A DNA stretch of 64,000 nucleotides from Verrucomicrobiota bacterium (GTDB lineage Bacteria; Verrucomicrobiota; Verrucomicrobiia; Opitutales; UBA953): positions 33,192-97,191 of the forward strand of contig SUVQ01000005.1 of NCBI GenBank assembly GCA_015061905.1. Direction: 5' to 3'. The position numbers and the translations under genes are program-made. The notes beneath the pieces were generated by a model. The model had not been told where the DNA came from. It saw only the letters and a list, made by a program, of their open reading frames with translations, and ran no database searches. Below, one piece after another: positions 40,801 to 49,668 of this stretch (its first letter is position 1; each line of letters opens with the position of its first letter).

Positions 40801-41019
40801 ATCCGCGTCGGCTCGCTCGAACGCGTCGTGCCGATTATTATGACTTCTTTGACGACGGAACTCGGCTTGCTGCCGCTGATTTTCGCGATAGACCAACCCG
40901 GCGGCGAACTGCTCGGCCCGCTCGCGCTCGTCCAATTCGGCGGGCTTATCTCCGCGACCGTGCTTTCCCTCCTCGTCGTTCCCGCCGCCTCCAAACTCCT
41001 GGCAACGAAAAAAGCATAA
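37831..41019 (+). CDS. RND efflux permease, CusA/CzcA-like
   Basis: FCLRKRITVLLLMLLLVAASLFVLKNTPIDVFPELRVPRVTIQTEAGGLTAEEVERYITIPVE...GGLAVAVGDVVDNAIIFVEI. Confidence 0.92.
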   Translation: MMDSLIAFCLRKRITVLLLMLLLVAASLFVLKNTPIDVFPELRVPRVTIQTEAGGLTAEEVERYITIPVESAMNGTAGVKEVRSSSGGGLSFVWVDFDWDTDIYLARQIVTERLASVRSSLPENVDVELAPIVSVTGEIMLIALTPDASFEKLSAEEKNQRLLDMRQLAEYRLRNRLLAIPGVGQVTVLGGRLPEYQIVYDPARLRQANVSIDDLKAAVAAAGSAEPAGYLEDVAGLELPLQQDSRVETLEQIRRSLVPAHASGTVKIEDLAEVKIDGAPRRGNAGFMGTDAIVLSVQKVPGANTQKLTQAVDRAVKEFSASQLPAGMELHVDAYRQSDFIELSLANGAETLLTAGIVVMLVIFLTLLNVRTALITLAAMPLSILFAFLFFPMFDLAINIMTLGGLAVAVGDVVDNAIIFVEIAWRKLSENAALPPDKRRSKFDVLMGAKNEILGSIGYSSVIILLVFTPVLFLSGLEGQFFRPLGISFMLAFAMSLVVAVTVVPVLCSLAFREKKSAQAVPAANETSPAAQESFSVRQIRRLYMPILNFCLRRAKSVVAGTLMLTAGALWLASTFGASFLPPFNEDCYTVFVNAVPGTSLDETERIARQCAKKVEKIDGVISVAQRTGRAENDEHAEPVSASEILVRVDLKKDQRELRAEIQDAIEGIPGTSTMIGYPLAHRISAALSGSNSEMAINIYGSELPQLRQAALKAKEILEKLPEVADARANREVMVDTIRIRYNQEILGVYGLTIAEAAEQVSTAINGAKLGEVIKNQDRWNIVMRLAPELRMSVDDVRNLELIGTNGRAVRLGEAADVSREEITNLILRDNTLRKAMISCNPAPDSNLGDLVKACREKLDPAMHELGCTVEYAGTIQARESAAQRLYLLGAAILIAIIFLLTAALGSLRSALVTLVNIPLCLIGGIAAVFIATPGTLASVFGGGHYIAPILSVASIVGFVTVIGFGVRSGLILMNRYRDLRNDGMDTENAIRVGSLERVVPIIMTSLTTELGLLPLIFAIDQPGGELLGPLALVQFGGLISATVLSLLVVPAASKLLATKKA

Positions 41020-41098
41020 AAAGAGAAATTTCTGCGGCATTGCGTTCCCGATTAAAACGTTGCCGCAGAAGAGCAAATTTCGCAAAATTCCAATCACT

Positions 41099-42292
41099 AT
41101 GGCAAAACAAGTCGTCTCTCCCCGCGTTCGCGGATTCGTTTGCATTACGGCTCACCCGGAAGGTTGCGCCGCTCACGTTCGCGAGCAAATCGCCTATGTA
41201 AAAAGCCGCCCGACCATGAAGAACGGTCCGAAAAACGTTCTCGTCATCGGTTCTTCCACGGGCTACGGGCTTGCTTCGCGCATTTCCGCCGCGTTCGGCT
41301 CGAACGCCAATACTTTCGGCGTTTATTTTGAACGCCCGAGCGCCAACAATAAACCGGCAAGCGCCGGCTGGTATAACACCGCCGCTTTCGAAGCCGAGGC
41401 GAAAAAAGCCGGGCTCTACGCCGCTTCCGTCAACGGGGACGCATTTTCCGCCGAGCTTAAAACGCAAGTTATTGAGCGCCTCAAAAAGGAAATGCCGCAA
41501 ATCGACCTCGTTGTTTACTCGCTTGCCGCTCCGCGCCGCACCGATCCCGTTACGGGCGAAGTTTACAAGTCCGTTTTGAAAACCGTCGGAGAACCGTTTG
41601 TATCCAAAAATTTAAATACGGACCAAAAACTCGTCAACGAAGCGACGATTGAGCCCGCTAATGAGGAAGAAGTTAAAGCGACGATTAAAGTCATGGGCGG
41701 AGAAGACTGGAAACTTTGGATTGACGCGCTCGACGAAGCCGGGCTTCTTGCCGAAGGTTGCCAATCCGTCGCGTATTCTTACATCGGACCGTCGCTGACT
41801 TGGCCGATTTACAAAGACGGTTCTATCGGACAGGCGAAAAAAGACCTTTACGCCAAAGCGAAAGAAATCGATGCGATTTTGAAAATCAAGCGCGGGCGTG
41901 CTTTTGTTTCCGTGAACAAAGCTCTCGTTACGCAGGCATCGTCGGCAATTCCGGTGGTCCCGCTTTACATCTCAATTCTTTTCAAAGTGATGAAAGCCAA
42001 GGGGCTTCACGAAGGTTGCGTTGAGCAAATTCAGCGCCTCTTCGAAACACAAATGTATAACGACAACGCCGTTAACTACGACGAAAACGGACTTGTCCGT
42101 ATCGACGATTGGGAAATGCGCGACGACGTTCAGAAAGAAGTTTTTGAAATTTGGCCGAAGGTTTCCACGGAAAATCTCCTCGAACTCACGGATTTCGACG
42201 GCTATCAGAAAGAATTTCTTAAGCTTTTCGGCTTCGGCGTAGACGGTGTCGATTATTCGGCGGAAGTGGAAGTCGAAGTCCCGATCGGATAG
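41099..42292 (+). CDS. fabV: Enoyl-ACP / trans-2-enoyl-CoA reductase FabV
   Basis: VSPRVRGFVCITAHPEGCAAHVREQI...NVLVIGSSTGYGLASRI...VVYSLAAPRRTDP...SVAYSYIGPSLTWPIYKDGSIGQAKKDL. Confidence 0.94.
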   Translation: MAKQVVSPRVRGFVCITAHPEGCAAHVREQIAYVKSRPTMKNGPKNVLVIGSSTGYGLASRISAAFGSNANTFGVYFERPSANNKPASAGWYNTAAFEAEAKKAGLYAASVNGDAFSAELKTQVIERLKKEMPQIDLVVYSLAAPRRTDPVTGEVYKSVLKTVGEPFVSKNLNTDQKLVNEATIEPANEEEVKATIKVMGGEDWKLWIDALDEAGLLAEGCQSVAYSYIGPSLTWPIYKDGSIGQAKKDLYAKAKEIDAILKIKRGRAFVSVNKALVTQASSAIPVVPLYISILFKVMKAKGLHEGCVEQIQRLFETQMYNDNAVNYDENGLVRIDDWEMRDDVQKEVFEIWPKVSTENLLELTDFDGYQKEFLKLFGFGVDGVDYSAEVEVEVPIG

Positions 42293-42310
42293 TGGAAAAG
42301 CTTAAAGCTT

Positions 42311-42340
42311 AAAGAGCGTTCCCGCGCGGGAACGCTCTTT
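42311..42340 (+). terminator. 30-bp perfect palindrome made of two head-to-head copies of the iterated motif (fabV terminator)
   Basis: AAAGAGCGTTCCCGCGCGGGAACGCTCTTT. Confidence 0.88.
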
Positions 42341-42366
42341 TGTTTCTGCCGGGAAGTTTTATCCGA

Positions 42367-42410
42367 ACAAAAAAACGTTCCCGCGAAACATCTCACGGGA
42401 ACGCTTCTTT
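42367..42410 (-). terminator. leuS terminator built from an inverted motif pair
   Basis: Minus strand: AAAGAAGCGTTCCCGTGAGATGTTTCGCGGGAACGTTTTTTT. Confidence 0.82.
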
Positions 42411-42438
42411 AAGCCTTAAGCTCTAACCTTTAAGCTCT

Positions 42439-45036
42439 TTATTTCACTACGATGTTGACGAGCTTGCCGGGAACGACGATTTCGCGGACGATTTCCTTGC
42501 CGTCGATGAATTTTTGAACCGTCGTATCCGCTTTTGCGGCGGCAATCATCGCATCCTTCGTCGCGCCGACGGGAAGTTTCGCTTCGCTGCGGCGCTTGCC
42601 GTTGACGGAGAAAACAATCGTCACGGAATCTTCGACGAGCTTCGCTTCGTCGCAAACCGGCCACGCGGCAACGCAAACCGAGCCCGTTTCGCCGAGGCGG
42701 CTCCAAAGTTCTTCCGCGATGTGCGGCGCAAACGGCGCGATGAGCTTGAGCAAGCCGCGCGCAGTTTCACGCGTGAACGCCGGCTCTTTTTCGAGCGCAT
42801 TCATCAGAATCATGTATTGCGAAATCGCCGTGTTGAAGCCGAGCGATTCGATATCGGACGAAATTTTCTTAATCGATTGGTGGAAAACGCGTTGGAAGTC
42901 GGAGCTTTCCTGCGCGGAATCGGAAATGCGCGCCGAGAGCGTTCCCGTCGTTTCGTCAATAAACTGACGCCACAGGCGGCGCAACAGACGCGCCACGCCT
43001 TCGATCCCTTTCGTATTCCACGGCTTCATCGCTTCGAGCGGCCCGAGGAACATCAGATAAAGCCGCAACGCGTCCGTTCCGTAGTCGGCAACGATTTGGT
43101 CGGGATTAACGACGTTCCCGCGCGATTTCGACATTTTTTCGCCGTCTTCGCCGAGAATAATCCCTTGGTGGAAAAGGCGCGTGAACGGCTCAGGCGTGGA
43201 AAGCACGCCGATGTCGTAAAGGAAGCGATGCCAGAAGCGTGCGTAAAGCAGGTGAAGCACGGCGTGTTCGGCGCCGCCGATGTAGAAGTCCGGCGTTTTC
43301 CAATACGCGAACGCTTCGGGCTCGACGGGCGCGCCGTCGAAATCCGGCGAAAGGTAGCGCAGATAATACCAGCAAGAGCCTGCCCACTGCGGCATCGTGT
43401 TTGTTTCGCGCGTGGCGGCGACCCAGCCTTCCGGCGCGGCTTCGCCTTCGGCGCGGGAACGCGTTTCGCCTGTCGCGAGGTTGATGAAAACGTTTACCCA
43501 GCCCTTTGCGTTTGCAAGCGGAGACTCGCCCGTTCCCGAGGGTTTGTAGGATTCGACTTCCGGCAGTTCGAGCGGGAGCGCGGACGCCGGGAGCGCCACG
43601 GCGACGAGCGTTTCTCCGTCGAGCGTTTTGTAGGAAATTTTTTCCTGCGGCATAAATTCGCGCAACGCGGAATCCGCCGGGATTTTTTCATAATCGTTTT
43701 CCGAAACCCAAACAATCGGGAACGGCTCGCCCCAGTAGCGTTGGCGCGAAAAGAGCCAGTCGCGGAGCTTGTAATTGACGGTGCCGCGTCCCCAGCCCTG
43801 TTCTTCAACGTATTTCGTAATCGCTTTTTTCGATTCGGAGGTCGGCATTCCCGTAAATTTTCCGGAATTGACGAGCACGCCGTTGGCGACAAATGAGGCT
43901 TCCTGCACATCGACTTTCGCATCGGGATTATCCACGACTTGAATAATCGGAATATTGTGCGCTTTGGCAAAATCCCAGTCGCGTTCGTCGTGCGCGGGAA
44001 CCGCCATAATCGCGCCCGTGCCGTAGCCCATGAGCACGTAGTCGGCAACCCACACGGGAACGCGATCGCCGTTGAGCGGATTGATGGCGTAGCAACCCGT
44101 GAAAACGCCGGTTTTTTCCTTTGCCAAATCCGTGCGTTCCAAGTCGGATTTGTTGCGCGCTTTTTCGACGTAGGCTTCGACTTCAGCGCGTTTTTCCGGT
44201 GCCGTGAGGCGTTCCCGCAGCGGATGCTCCGGCGCGATAACCATGTAGGTTACGCCGTAAAGCGTGTCCGGGCGCGTGGTGAAAATTTTGAGCTTTGTCG
44301 CGGGATCATCGGCGAGCGGGAATTCGACTTCCGCGCCTTCGCTGCGCCCGATCCAGTTTTTCTGCAAACGCTTCGTGGAATCGGGCCAGTTCAGAGCATC
44401 CAAGCCCGCAATGAGTTTTTCCGCGTAAGCGGTGATTTTCAAAACCCACTGGCGAATCGGGCGGCGTTCGACCGGGAAGTTCCCGCGTTCGCTGCGCGGA
44501 CCTTCGTCAGTGTTGAGGACTTCTTCGTTCGCAAGGACGGTGCCGAGTTCCGGGCAGAACCAAACCGGTTTGTCGTCAACATAAGCCAAGCCGTGTTTGA
44601 AAAGATTGAGGAAAATCCACTGCGTCCACTTAAAATATTTTGAATCGATGGTCGCGATTTCGCGTTCCCAGTCGATGGCGAAACCGAGCATTTGGAGCTG
44701 GCGACGGAAATTGTCGATGTTTTCCAGCGTTTGCCCGCGCGGGTGGTTGCCGGTTTTGATGGCGTATTGTTCGGCGGGAAGCCCGAACGCGTCCCAGCCC
44801 ATCGGGTGAAGCACGTTGAAGCCCTTGGCGCGTTTGTAGCGCGCGAGAATATCGGAGCCGGTGTAGCCTTCCGGGTGCCCGATGTGAAGCCCCGCCGCCG
44901 ACGGATACGGGAACATGTCGAGCACGTAAAATTTCGGTTTGTCCGACTTGTTTTCGGCGCGGAACGTCTTGTCGTCCGCCCAGAATTTCTGCCAGCGTTT
45001 TTCGATTTCGGAAAAATTATATTCGGAAGAGCTCAT
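42439..45036 (-). CDS. leuS: Leucyl-tRNA synthetase
   Basis: FYVLDMFPYPSAAGLHIGHPEGYTGSDILARYKR...KMSKSRGNVVNPDQIVADYGTDALRLYLMFLGP. Confidence 0.97.
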   Translation of the reverse strand: MSSSEYNFSEIEKRWQKFWADDKTFRAENKSDKPKFYVLDMFPYPSAAGLHIGHPEGYTGSDILARYKRAKGFNVLHPMGWDAFGLPAEQYAIKTGNHPRGQTLENIDNFRRQLQMLGFAIDWEREIATIDSKYFKWTQWIFLNLFKHGLAYVDDKPVWFCPELGTVLANEEVLNTDEGPRSERGNFPVERRPIRQWVLKITAYAEKLIAGLDALNWPDSTKRLQKNWIGRSEGAEVEFPLADDPATKLKIFTTRPDTLYGVTYMVIAPEHPLRERLTAPEKRAEVEAYVEKARNKSDLERTDLAKEKTGVFTGCYAINPLNGDRVPVWVADYVLMGYGTGAIMAVPAHDERDWDFAKAHNIPIIQVVDNPDAKVDVQEASFVANGVLVNSGKFTGMPTSESKKAITKYVEEQGWGRGTVNYKLRDWLFSRQRYWGEPFPIVWVSENDYEKIPADSALREFMPQEKISYKTLDGETLVAVALPASALPLELPEVESYKPSGTGESPLANAKGWVNVFINLATGETRSRAEGEAAPEGWVAATRETNTMPQWAGSCWYYLRYLSPDFDGAPVEPEAFAYWKTPDFYIGGAEHAVLHLLYARFWHRFLYDIGVLSTPEPFTRLFHQGIILGEDGEKMSKSRGNVVNPDQIVADYGTDALRLYLMFLGPLEAMKPWNTKGIEGVARLLRRLWRQFIDETTGTLSARISDSAQESSDFQRVFHQSIKKISSDIESLGFNTAISQYMILMNALEKEPAFTRETARGLLKLIAPFAPHIAEELWSRLGETGSVCVAAWPVCDEAKLVEDSVTIVFSVNGKRRSEAKLPVGATKDAMIAAAKADTTVQKFIDGKEIVREIVVPGKLVNIVVK

Positions 45037-45313
45037 GTAAAAAAGTATTTCGGCTCATCGTAGATTTTTCGCGGGAACGGCGCAAATTAAAATCTTCTGC
45101 GTGTTGTTTTTGCCTTGAAGAAAAATAAGGAAATGCCGGGGCGCGTGTTCTTCCGTTTTTTTTCGCGCAAACCCGCAGAGTGATTTTAACGAATGCCTTG
45201 ATTTTATCTTTGCGTTAAAAATATTCGTGAAAATTCGTATTGCCTCGTGATTTCTTCTATTTTCCCGCCTTTGTTGCTTGCGTCGAGAGATGATTTTTTC
45301 GAAGATTTCGCGC

Positions 45314-46843
45314 ATGAAACAGCCTCAACTTATTGCCTTGGCGGCGGCATCCGTGCTTGCCGGTGCCGGCGTTCCCGCCGTTGCTCAGGAAAAACCGAAC
45401 GTAATTATAGTCATTGCGGATGATTTGGGTTGCGGCGACGTTTCCGCTTACGGAGGGTCGTTAAAAACGCCGAATTTCGACCGACTTGCCCGCGAAGGTT
45501 TGCGCTTTACCCGCGGCTACGCGGCTTCGGCGACCAGCTCTCCGAGCCGCTACGGCTTGCTCACGGGCGTTTATCCTTGGCGAAAAAACGTCAATATTTT
45601 GCCGGGCGATTCTCCGCTGATTATTCCGACGGACAAACCGACAATGGCGACGATGTTTTGGGAACGCGGCTACGCGACCTGCGCCATCGGGAAGTGGCAT
45701 CTCGGGCTTGGTCGGGGAAATTCGGATTGGAACAAAAAAATCTCGCCGGGACCGTCCGAGATCGGGTTTGACCACTCATTTATCATGGCGGCTACGAATG
45801 ATCGCGTTCCCTGTGTGTATTTTTCAAACGGATACGTTGTCAACCGCGATCCCGCCGATCCGATTTTTGTCAGCTACCGCAAAAATTTTCCCGGGGAGCC
45901 GACGGGGCGCACGCATCCGCATTTACTCAAGCAGCAGCCGGCGCCGAATCACGGGCACGCGGACGCCGTCGTCAACGGCGTTTCCCGCATCGGTTTCATG
46001 AAAGGCGGCGAAAAAGCGCGTTGGGTTGATGAAGAAATGGCGAATGTTTTTGCCCGGGAAGCTCACGATTTTATTCGAAAAAACAAAGACCGTCCGTTTT
46101 TCATGTATTACGCGTTGCACCAGCCGCATGTGCCGCGTGTGCCGAATCCGAAATTCGCGGGGAAATCCGGTCTCGGACCGCGCGGCGACGTTATTCTCGA
46201 AGCGGATGCGCAGGTCGGCGAGTTGTTGGATTTACTCAAAGCGGAAAATCTCGACAGAAAAACGCTTATCGTGTTCACGAGCGATAACGGCCCCGTGCTC
46301 AACGACGGTTATGCGGACGGGGCGGAGGAATTTGCTACGGAGAAAAAATACCGCCCGGCGGGAACCTTGCGCGGCGGGAAATACAGCTTGTTTGAGGGCG
46401 GAACGCGCGTGCCTTTCGTCGTGCGTTGGCAGGGGCGAGTGAAACCGGGCGTCTCGGACGTTCCCGTTTCGCAACTGGATTTGTTCGCGAGTTTTGCCGA
46501 CCTCGTCGGCGGGAACGTGCCGCGCGATACGGATTCGGAAATTCATACGGATGTTTTTCTCGGAAAAAACAAAAAAGCCGGACGCAAAAATTTTGTCGTG
46601 GAAGCGACAGGGCGGCTTGCCTACCGCGAAGGCGATTTTGTTTATATTCCGGCGCGTCCGAAATTGCCGCCCGTTGCGTGGCTAACCAAAATTGAGAACG
46701 GGAACGCTAAGGTTGACGCGCTCTACAATATTGCCGCCGATCCCGCGCAACAAAAAAACCTCGCGGAAGCGCAACCGAAAAAGCTCAGGCAAATGCGGGA
46801 ACGCTTCCTTAAAATTACACGGCAAAAGGCTTCTAAAAAATGA
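45314..46843 (+). CDS. Secreted sulfatase, Ser-type (S-x-P-S-R)
   Basis: PNVIIVIADDLGCGDVSAYGG...YAASATSSPSRYGLLTG; signal peptide. Confidence 0.9.
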   Translation: MKQPQLIALAAASVLAGAGVPAVAQEKPNVIIVIADDLGCGDVSAYGGSLKTPNFDRLAREGLRFTRGYAASATSSPSRYGLLTGVYPWRKNVNILPGDSPLIIPTDKPTMATMFWERGYATCAIGKWHLGLGRGNSDWNKKISPGPSEIGFDHSFIMAATNDRVPCVYFSNGYVVNRDPADPIFVSYRKNFPGEPTGRTHPHLLKQQPAPNHGHADAVVNGVSRIGFMKGGEKARWVDEEMANVFAREAHDFIRKNKDRPFFMYYALHQPHVPRVPNPKFAGKSGLGPRGDVILEADAQVGELLDLLKAENLDRKTLIVFTSDNGPVLNDGYADGAEEFATEKKYRPAGTLRGGKYSLFEGGTRVPFVVRWQGRVKPGVSDVPVSQLDLFASFADLVGGNVPRDTDSEIHTDVFLGKNKKAGRKNFVVEATGRLAYREGDFVYIPARPKLPPVAWLTKIENGNAKVDALYNIAADPAQQKNLAEAQPKKLRQMRERFLKITRQKASKK

Positions 46844-46971
46844 AGCTTTTGCGGGGTGCGTTTGTCGGTCGCTTGTAGCCGGCATCGCGCCTGTGTTTGC
46901 CTGCGCCGCGGCAAAAAACGGCTTCTTTAACCTTTAATCTTTTTCCTTTAATCTTTAAACTTATTACCGCT

Positions 46972-48621
46972 ATGGCAAATATTCCTCCTTTCAAATATCA
47001 ACACCCGTTCCCGCTCGGTGAAGACAAAACCGAGTATTATCTGCTCACGAAAGATTATGTTTCCGTCGGCGAATTTGAAGGCGTTCCCGTGCTCAAAGTT
47101 GCCAAGGAAGGCTTGACCGCGATGGCGAACGCCGCTTTCCGCGATGTTTCTTTCATGCTCCGCCGCGCGCACAACGAGCAGGTCGCGAAAATTCTCCGCG
47201 ACCCGGAAGCGAGTGAAAACGACAAATACGTCGCGCTCACGTTCCTGCGCAACGCGGAAGTCGCCTGCAAGGGGAAGCTCCCGCTCTGCCAGGACACGGG
47301 AACGGCGATTATTCACGGCGAAAAAGGTCAGCAGGTTTGGACGGGCTACTGCGACGAAGAAGCGCTTTCGCTCGGCGTTTTCAAAACTTACACGGAGGAA
47401 AATCTGCGCTACTCGCAAAACGCGCCGCTGAATATGTATGACGAAGTCAACACGCGTTGCAATCTTCCCGCGCAAATCGATCTCGAAGCCACCGAAGGCA
47501 TGGAATACAAATTCCTGTGCGTGACCAAGGGCGGCGGGAGCGCGAACAAAACCTATCTTTATCAGGAAACGAAAGCACTTCTGAACCCGAAAACGCTTGT
47601 TCCGTTCCTCGTCGAAAAAATGAAAACGCTCGGCACCGCCGCTTGCCCGCCGTATCACGTGGCATTCTGCATCGGCGGCACTTCGGCGGAAAAAAATCTG
47701 CTCACGGTCAAACTCGCTTCGACGCACTACTACGACGAACTCCCGACCAGCGGGAACGAGCACGGACGCGCCTTCCGCGATGTCGAACTCGAAAAACAGG
47801 TGCTCGAAGAAGCGCATCGTATCGGGCTCGGCGCGCAGTTCGGCGGGAAATACCTCGTGCACGACGTGCGCATCGTCCGCCTTCCGCGCCACGGCGCGAG
47901 TTGCCCGGTCGGCATGGGCGTTTCCTGCTCTGCGGACCGCAACATTAAGTGCAAAATCAATAAAGACGGTATTTGGATTGAAAAACTCGACGACAATCCC
48001 GGCGAACTCATTCCGGAAGAACTCCGCGAAGCCGGCGAAGGCAACGCCGTTAAAATTGACCTCAATCGCCCGATGCCGGAAATTCTCAAAGAACTTTCGA
48101 AATATCCGGTCGCGACACGCCTTTCGCTCAACGGCACGATTATCGTCGGACGCGATATCGCGCACGCAAAGCTGAAAGAACGCCTTGACCGCGGCGAACC
48201 GCTCCCGCAATACATCAAAGACCACCCGATTTATTACGCGGGACCGGCAAAAACTCCGGCGGGAATGGCGTGCGGCTCGATGGGACCGACGACGGCGGGA
48301 CGCATGGACTCTTACGTCGATTTGTTCCAAGCCAACGGCGGCTCGCTCATTATGCTTGCCAAGGGCAATCGCAGCCAGCAGGTAACGGATGCGTGTAAAA
48401 AACACGGCGGCTTCTACCTCGGCTCTATCGGCGGCCCGGCGGCAATTCTCGCGCAGAACAATATCAAGTCGATTGAATGCGTCGAATATCCGGAACTCGG
48501 CATGGAAGCGATTTGGAAAATCGAAGTCGAAAACTTCCCGGCGTTCATTTTGGTCGACGACAAGGGCAACGATTTCTTCAAACAAATCCGGCCCGTCTGC
48601 CCGTTAGGACAAAAAGCTTAA
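46972..48621 (+). CDS. Class I fumarate hydratase
   Basis: [17 protein letters not shown]...[17 protein letters not shown]...[48 protein letters not shown]. Confidence 0.94.
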   Translation: MANIPPFKYQHPFPLGEDKTEYYLLTKDYVSVGEFEGVPVLKVAKEGLTAMANAAFRDVSFMLRRAHNEQVAKILRDPEASENDKYVALTFLRNAEVACKGKLPLCQDTGTAIIHGEKGQQVWTGYCDEEALSLGVFKTYTEENLRYSQNAPLNMYDEVNTRCNLPAQIDLEATEGMEYKFLCVTKGGGSANKTYLYQETKALLNPKTLVPFLVEKMKTLGTAACPPYHVAFCIGGTSAEKNLLTVKLASTHYYDELPTSGNEHGRAFRDVELEKQVLEEAHRIGLGAQFGGKYLVHDVRIVRLPRHGASCPVGMGVSCSADRNIKCKINKDGIWIEKLDDNPGELIPEELREAGEGNAVKIDLNRPMPEILKELSKYPVATRLSLNGTIIVGRDIAHAKLKERLDRGEPLPQYIKDHPIYYAGPAKTPAGMACGSMGPTTAGRMDSYVDLFQANGGSLIMLAKGNRSQQVTDACKKHGGFYLGSIGGPAAILAQNNIKSIECVEYPELGMEAIWKIEVENFPAFILVDDKGNDFFKQIRPVCPLGQKA

Positions 48622-48643
48622 AGTTTAAGGCTTAGCGCTTAAA

Positions 48644-48687
48644 GGGCGTTCCCGTGAATTGATTTCGTGGGAACGCTTTTTTTTTGT
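48644..48687 (+). terminator. Fumarase terminator built from an inverted motif pair
   Basis: GGCGTTCCCgtgaattgatttcgtGGGAACGCTTTTTTTTT. Confidence 0.82.
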
Positions 48688-48708
48688 GCTAATAAAATCT
48701 GCATTTTC

Positions 48709-48873
48709 CTTATTGCAAAATTTTTTGTGCAAACTCTGCTTATCACAAAATATTTTGTGATAAGGAACCGGTGCTTTTACTTATCGTAAAGTATTTTGTT
48801 GTTTGAAAAGGTTGCCATAAATCATATTTGTAGTAAGAGAATCTCTATTTTTCTTATTGAAAATTTCGTGAAC
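48709..48873. repeat. Iterated palindromic element, one perfect 26-bp palindrome plus three degenerate copies
   Basis: CTTATCACAAAATATTTTGTGATAAG (48739-48764, self-complementary); related copies at 48709-48733, 48780-48804 and 48853-48873. Confidence 0.8.
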
Positions 48874-49562
48874 TTCAGAACTACATCGGTTCCGAGCTCG
48901 GCGGCATCGAAAATGCGAGATTTATTCCGCCGGATCCGCTGTGCGTTCCCGCACTCATGGATAATTGGACGGCGTATCTTGCTTCAACGGAAAAAGATCC
49001 GATCGTTCAGGCGGCAATCATCCACGCGCAGTTTGAAATAATCCATCCGTTTTGCGACGGGAACGGGCGTTTGGGGCGCATGCTTCTTCCGCTCTTTTTC
49101 TTTAGCAAGGGCGTTCTTCCCGCTCCCATGTTTTACCTCAGCCGTTACTTGGAGCGGTTTGAAACGGAGTATAAAAATGCGCTTCTCGGCATTACGGCAA
49201 ACGGGGATTGGACGTCGTGGGTGCGCTTTTTTGCTCGGGCGGTAACAGCGCAGGCGGAGGAAAATCTCGCCATTTCGGAAAAAATACAAACCTACTATCG
49301 CGATACGAAAAAACGCATTTTGGAAAATACGCGCTCGCAACACGCGATTTCGCTTTGGGATGCCATCGTATCAACGCCGGTGTTCCGCATTTCGTCGCTC
49401 AAATTGCTGAAAGCACCTTCGCGGATTGCTCTGATGCAGTTGGTTACTCAATTTGAAAAAATGGGAATTATCCATCGCATCGAACCCGCAGCCGGAAGAA
49501 AAGGCGCGCTCTATGTTTGCGCTCCGCTCGTAAACATCCCTGAACAAAAAGAAATTTTTTGA
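48861..49562 (+). pseudogene. 5'-truncated Fic-domain protein gene
   Basis: Open homologous frame KFRELQNYIGSELGGIENARFIPPDPLCVPALMDNW... begins directly after an in-frame TGA at 48858-48860; Fic motif HPFCDGNGRLGR intact; N-terminal part absent; longest ATG ORF 48957-49562. Confidence 0.75.
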
Positions 49563-49575
49563 TGAGGATTGGCTC

Positions 49576-49627
49576 TTTAAAGCGTTCCCGTGATAAACGG
49601 TTTTTGCCGCGCGGGAACGCTTTTTTC
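49576..49627 (+). terminator. Fic-gene terminator built from an inverted motif pair
   Basis: AAAGCGTTCCCGTGataaacggtttttgcCGCGCGGGAACGCTTTTTT. Confidence 0.8.
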
Positions 49628-49668
49628 CTTTTGAAAATCCCCCGTAAAAAATATTTATTACTGTTGGT

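Noticed and set aside
46948-48585. 545-aa ORF antisense to the fumarase gene
   Set aside because: Antisense shadow ORF without recognisable domains; the sense strand is an unambiguous class I fumarase.
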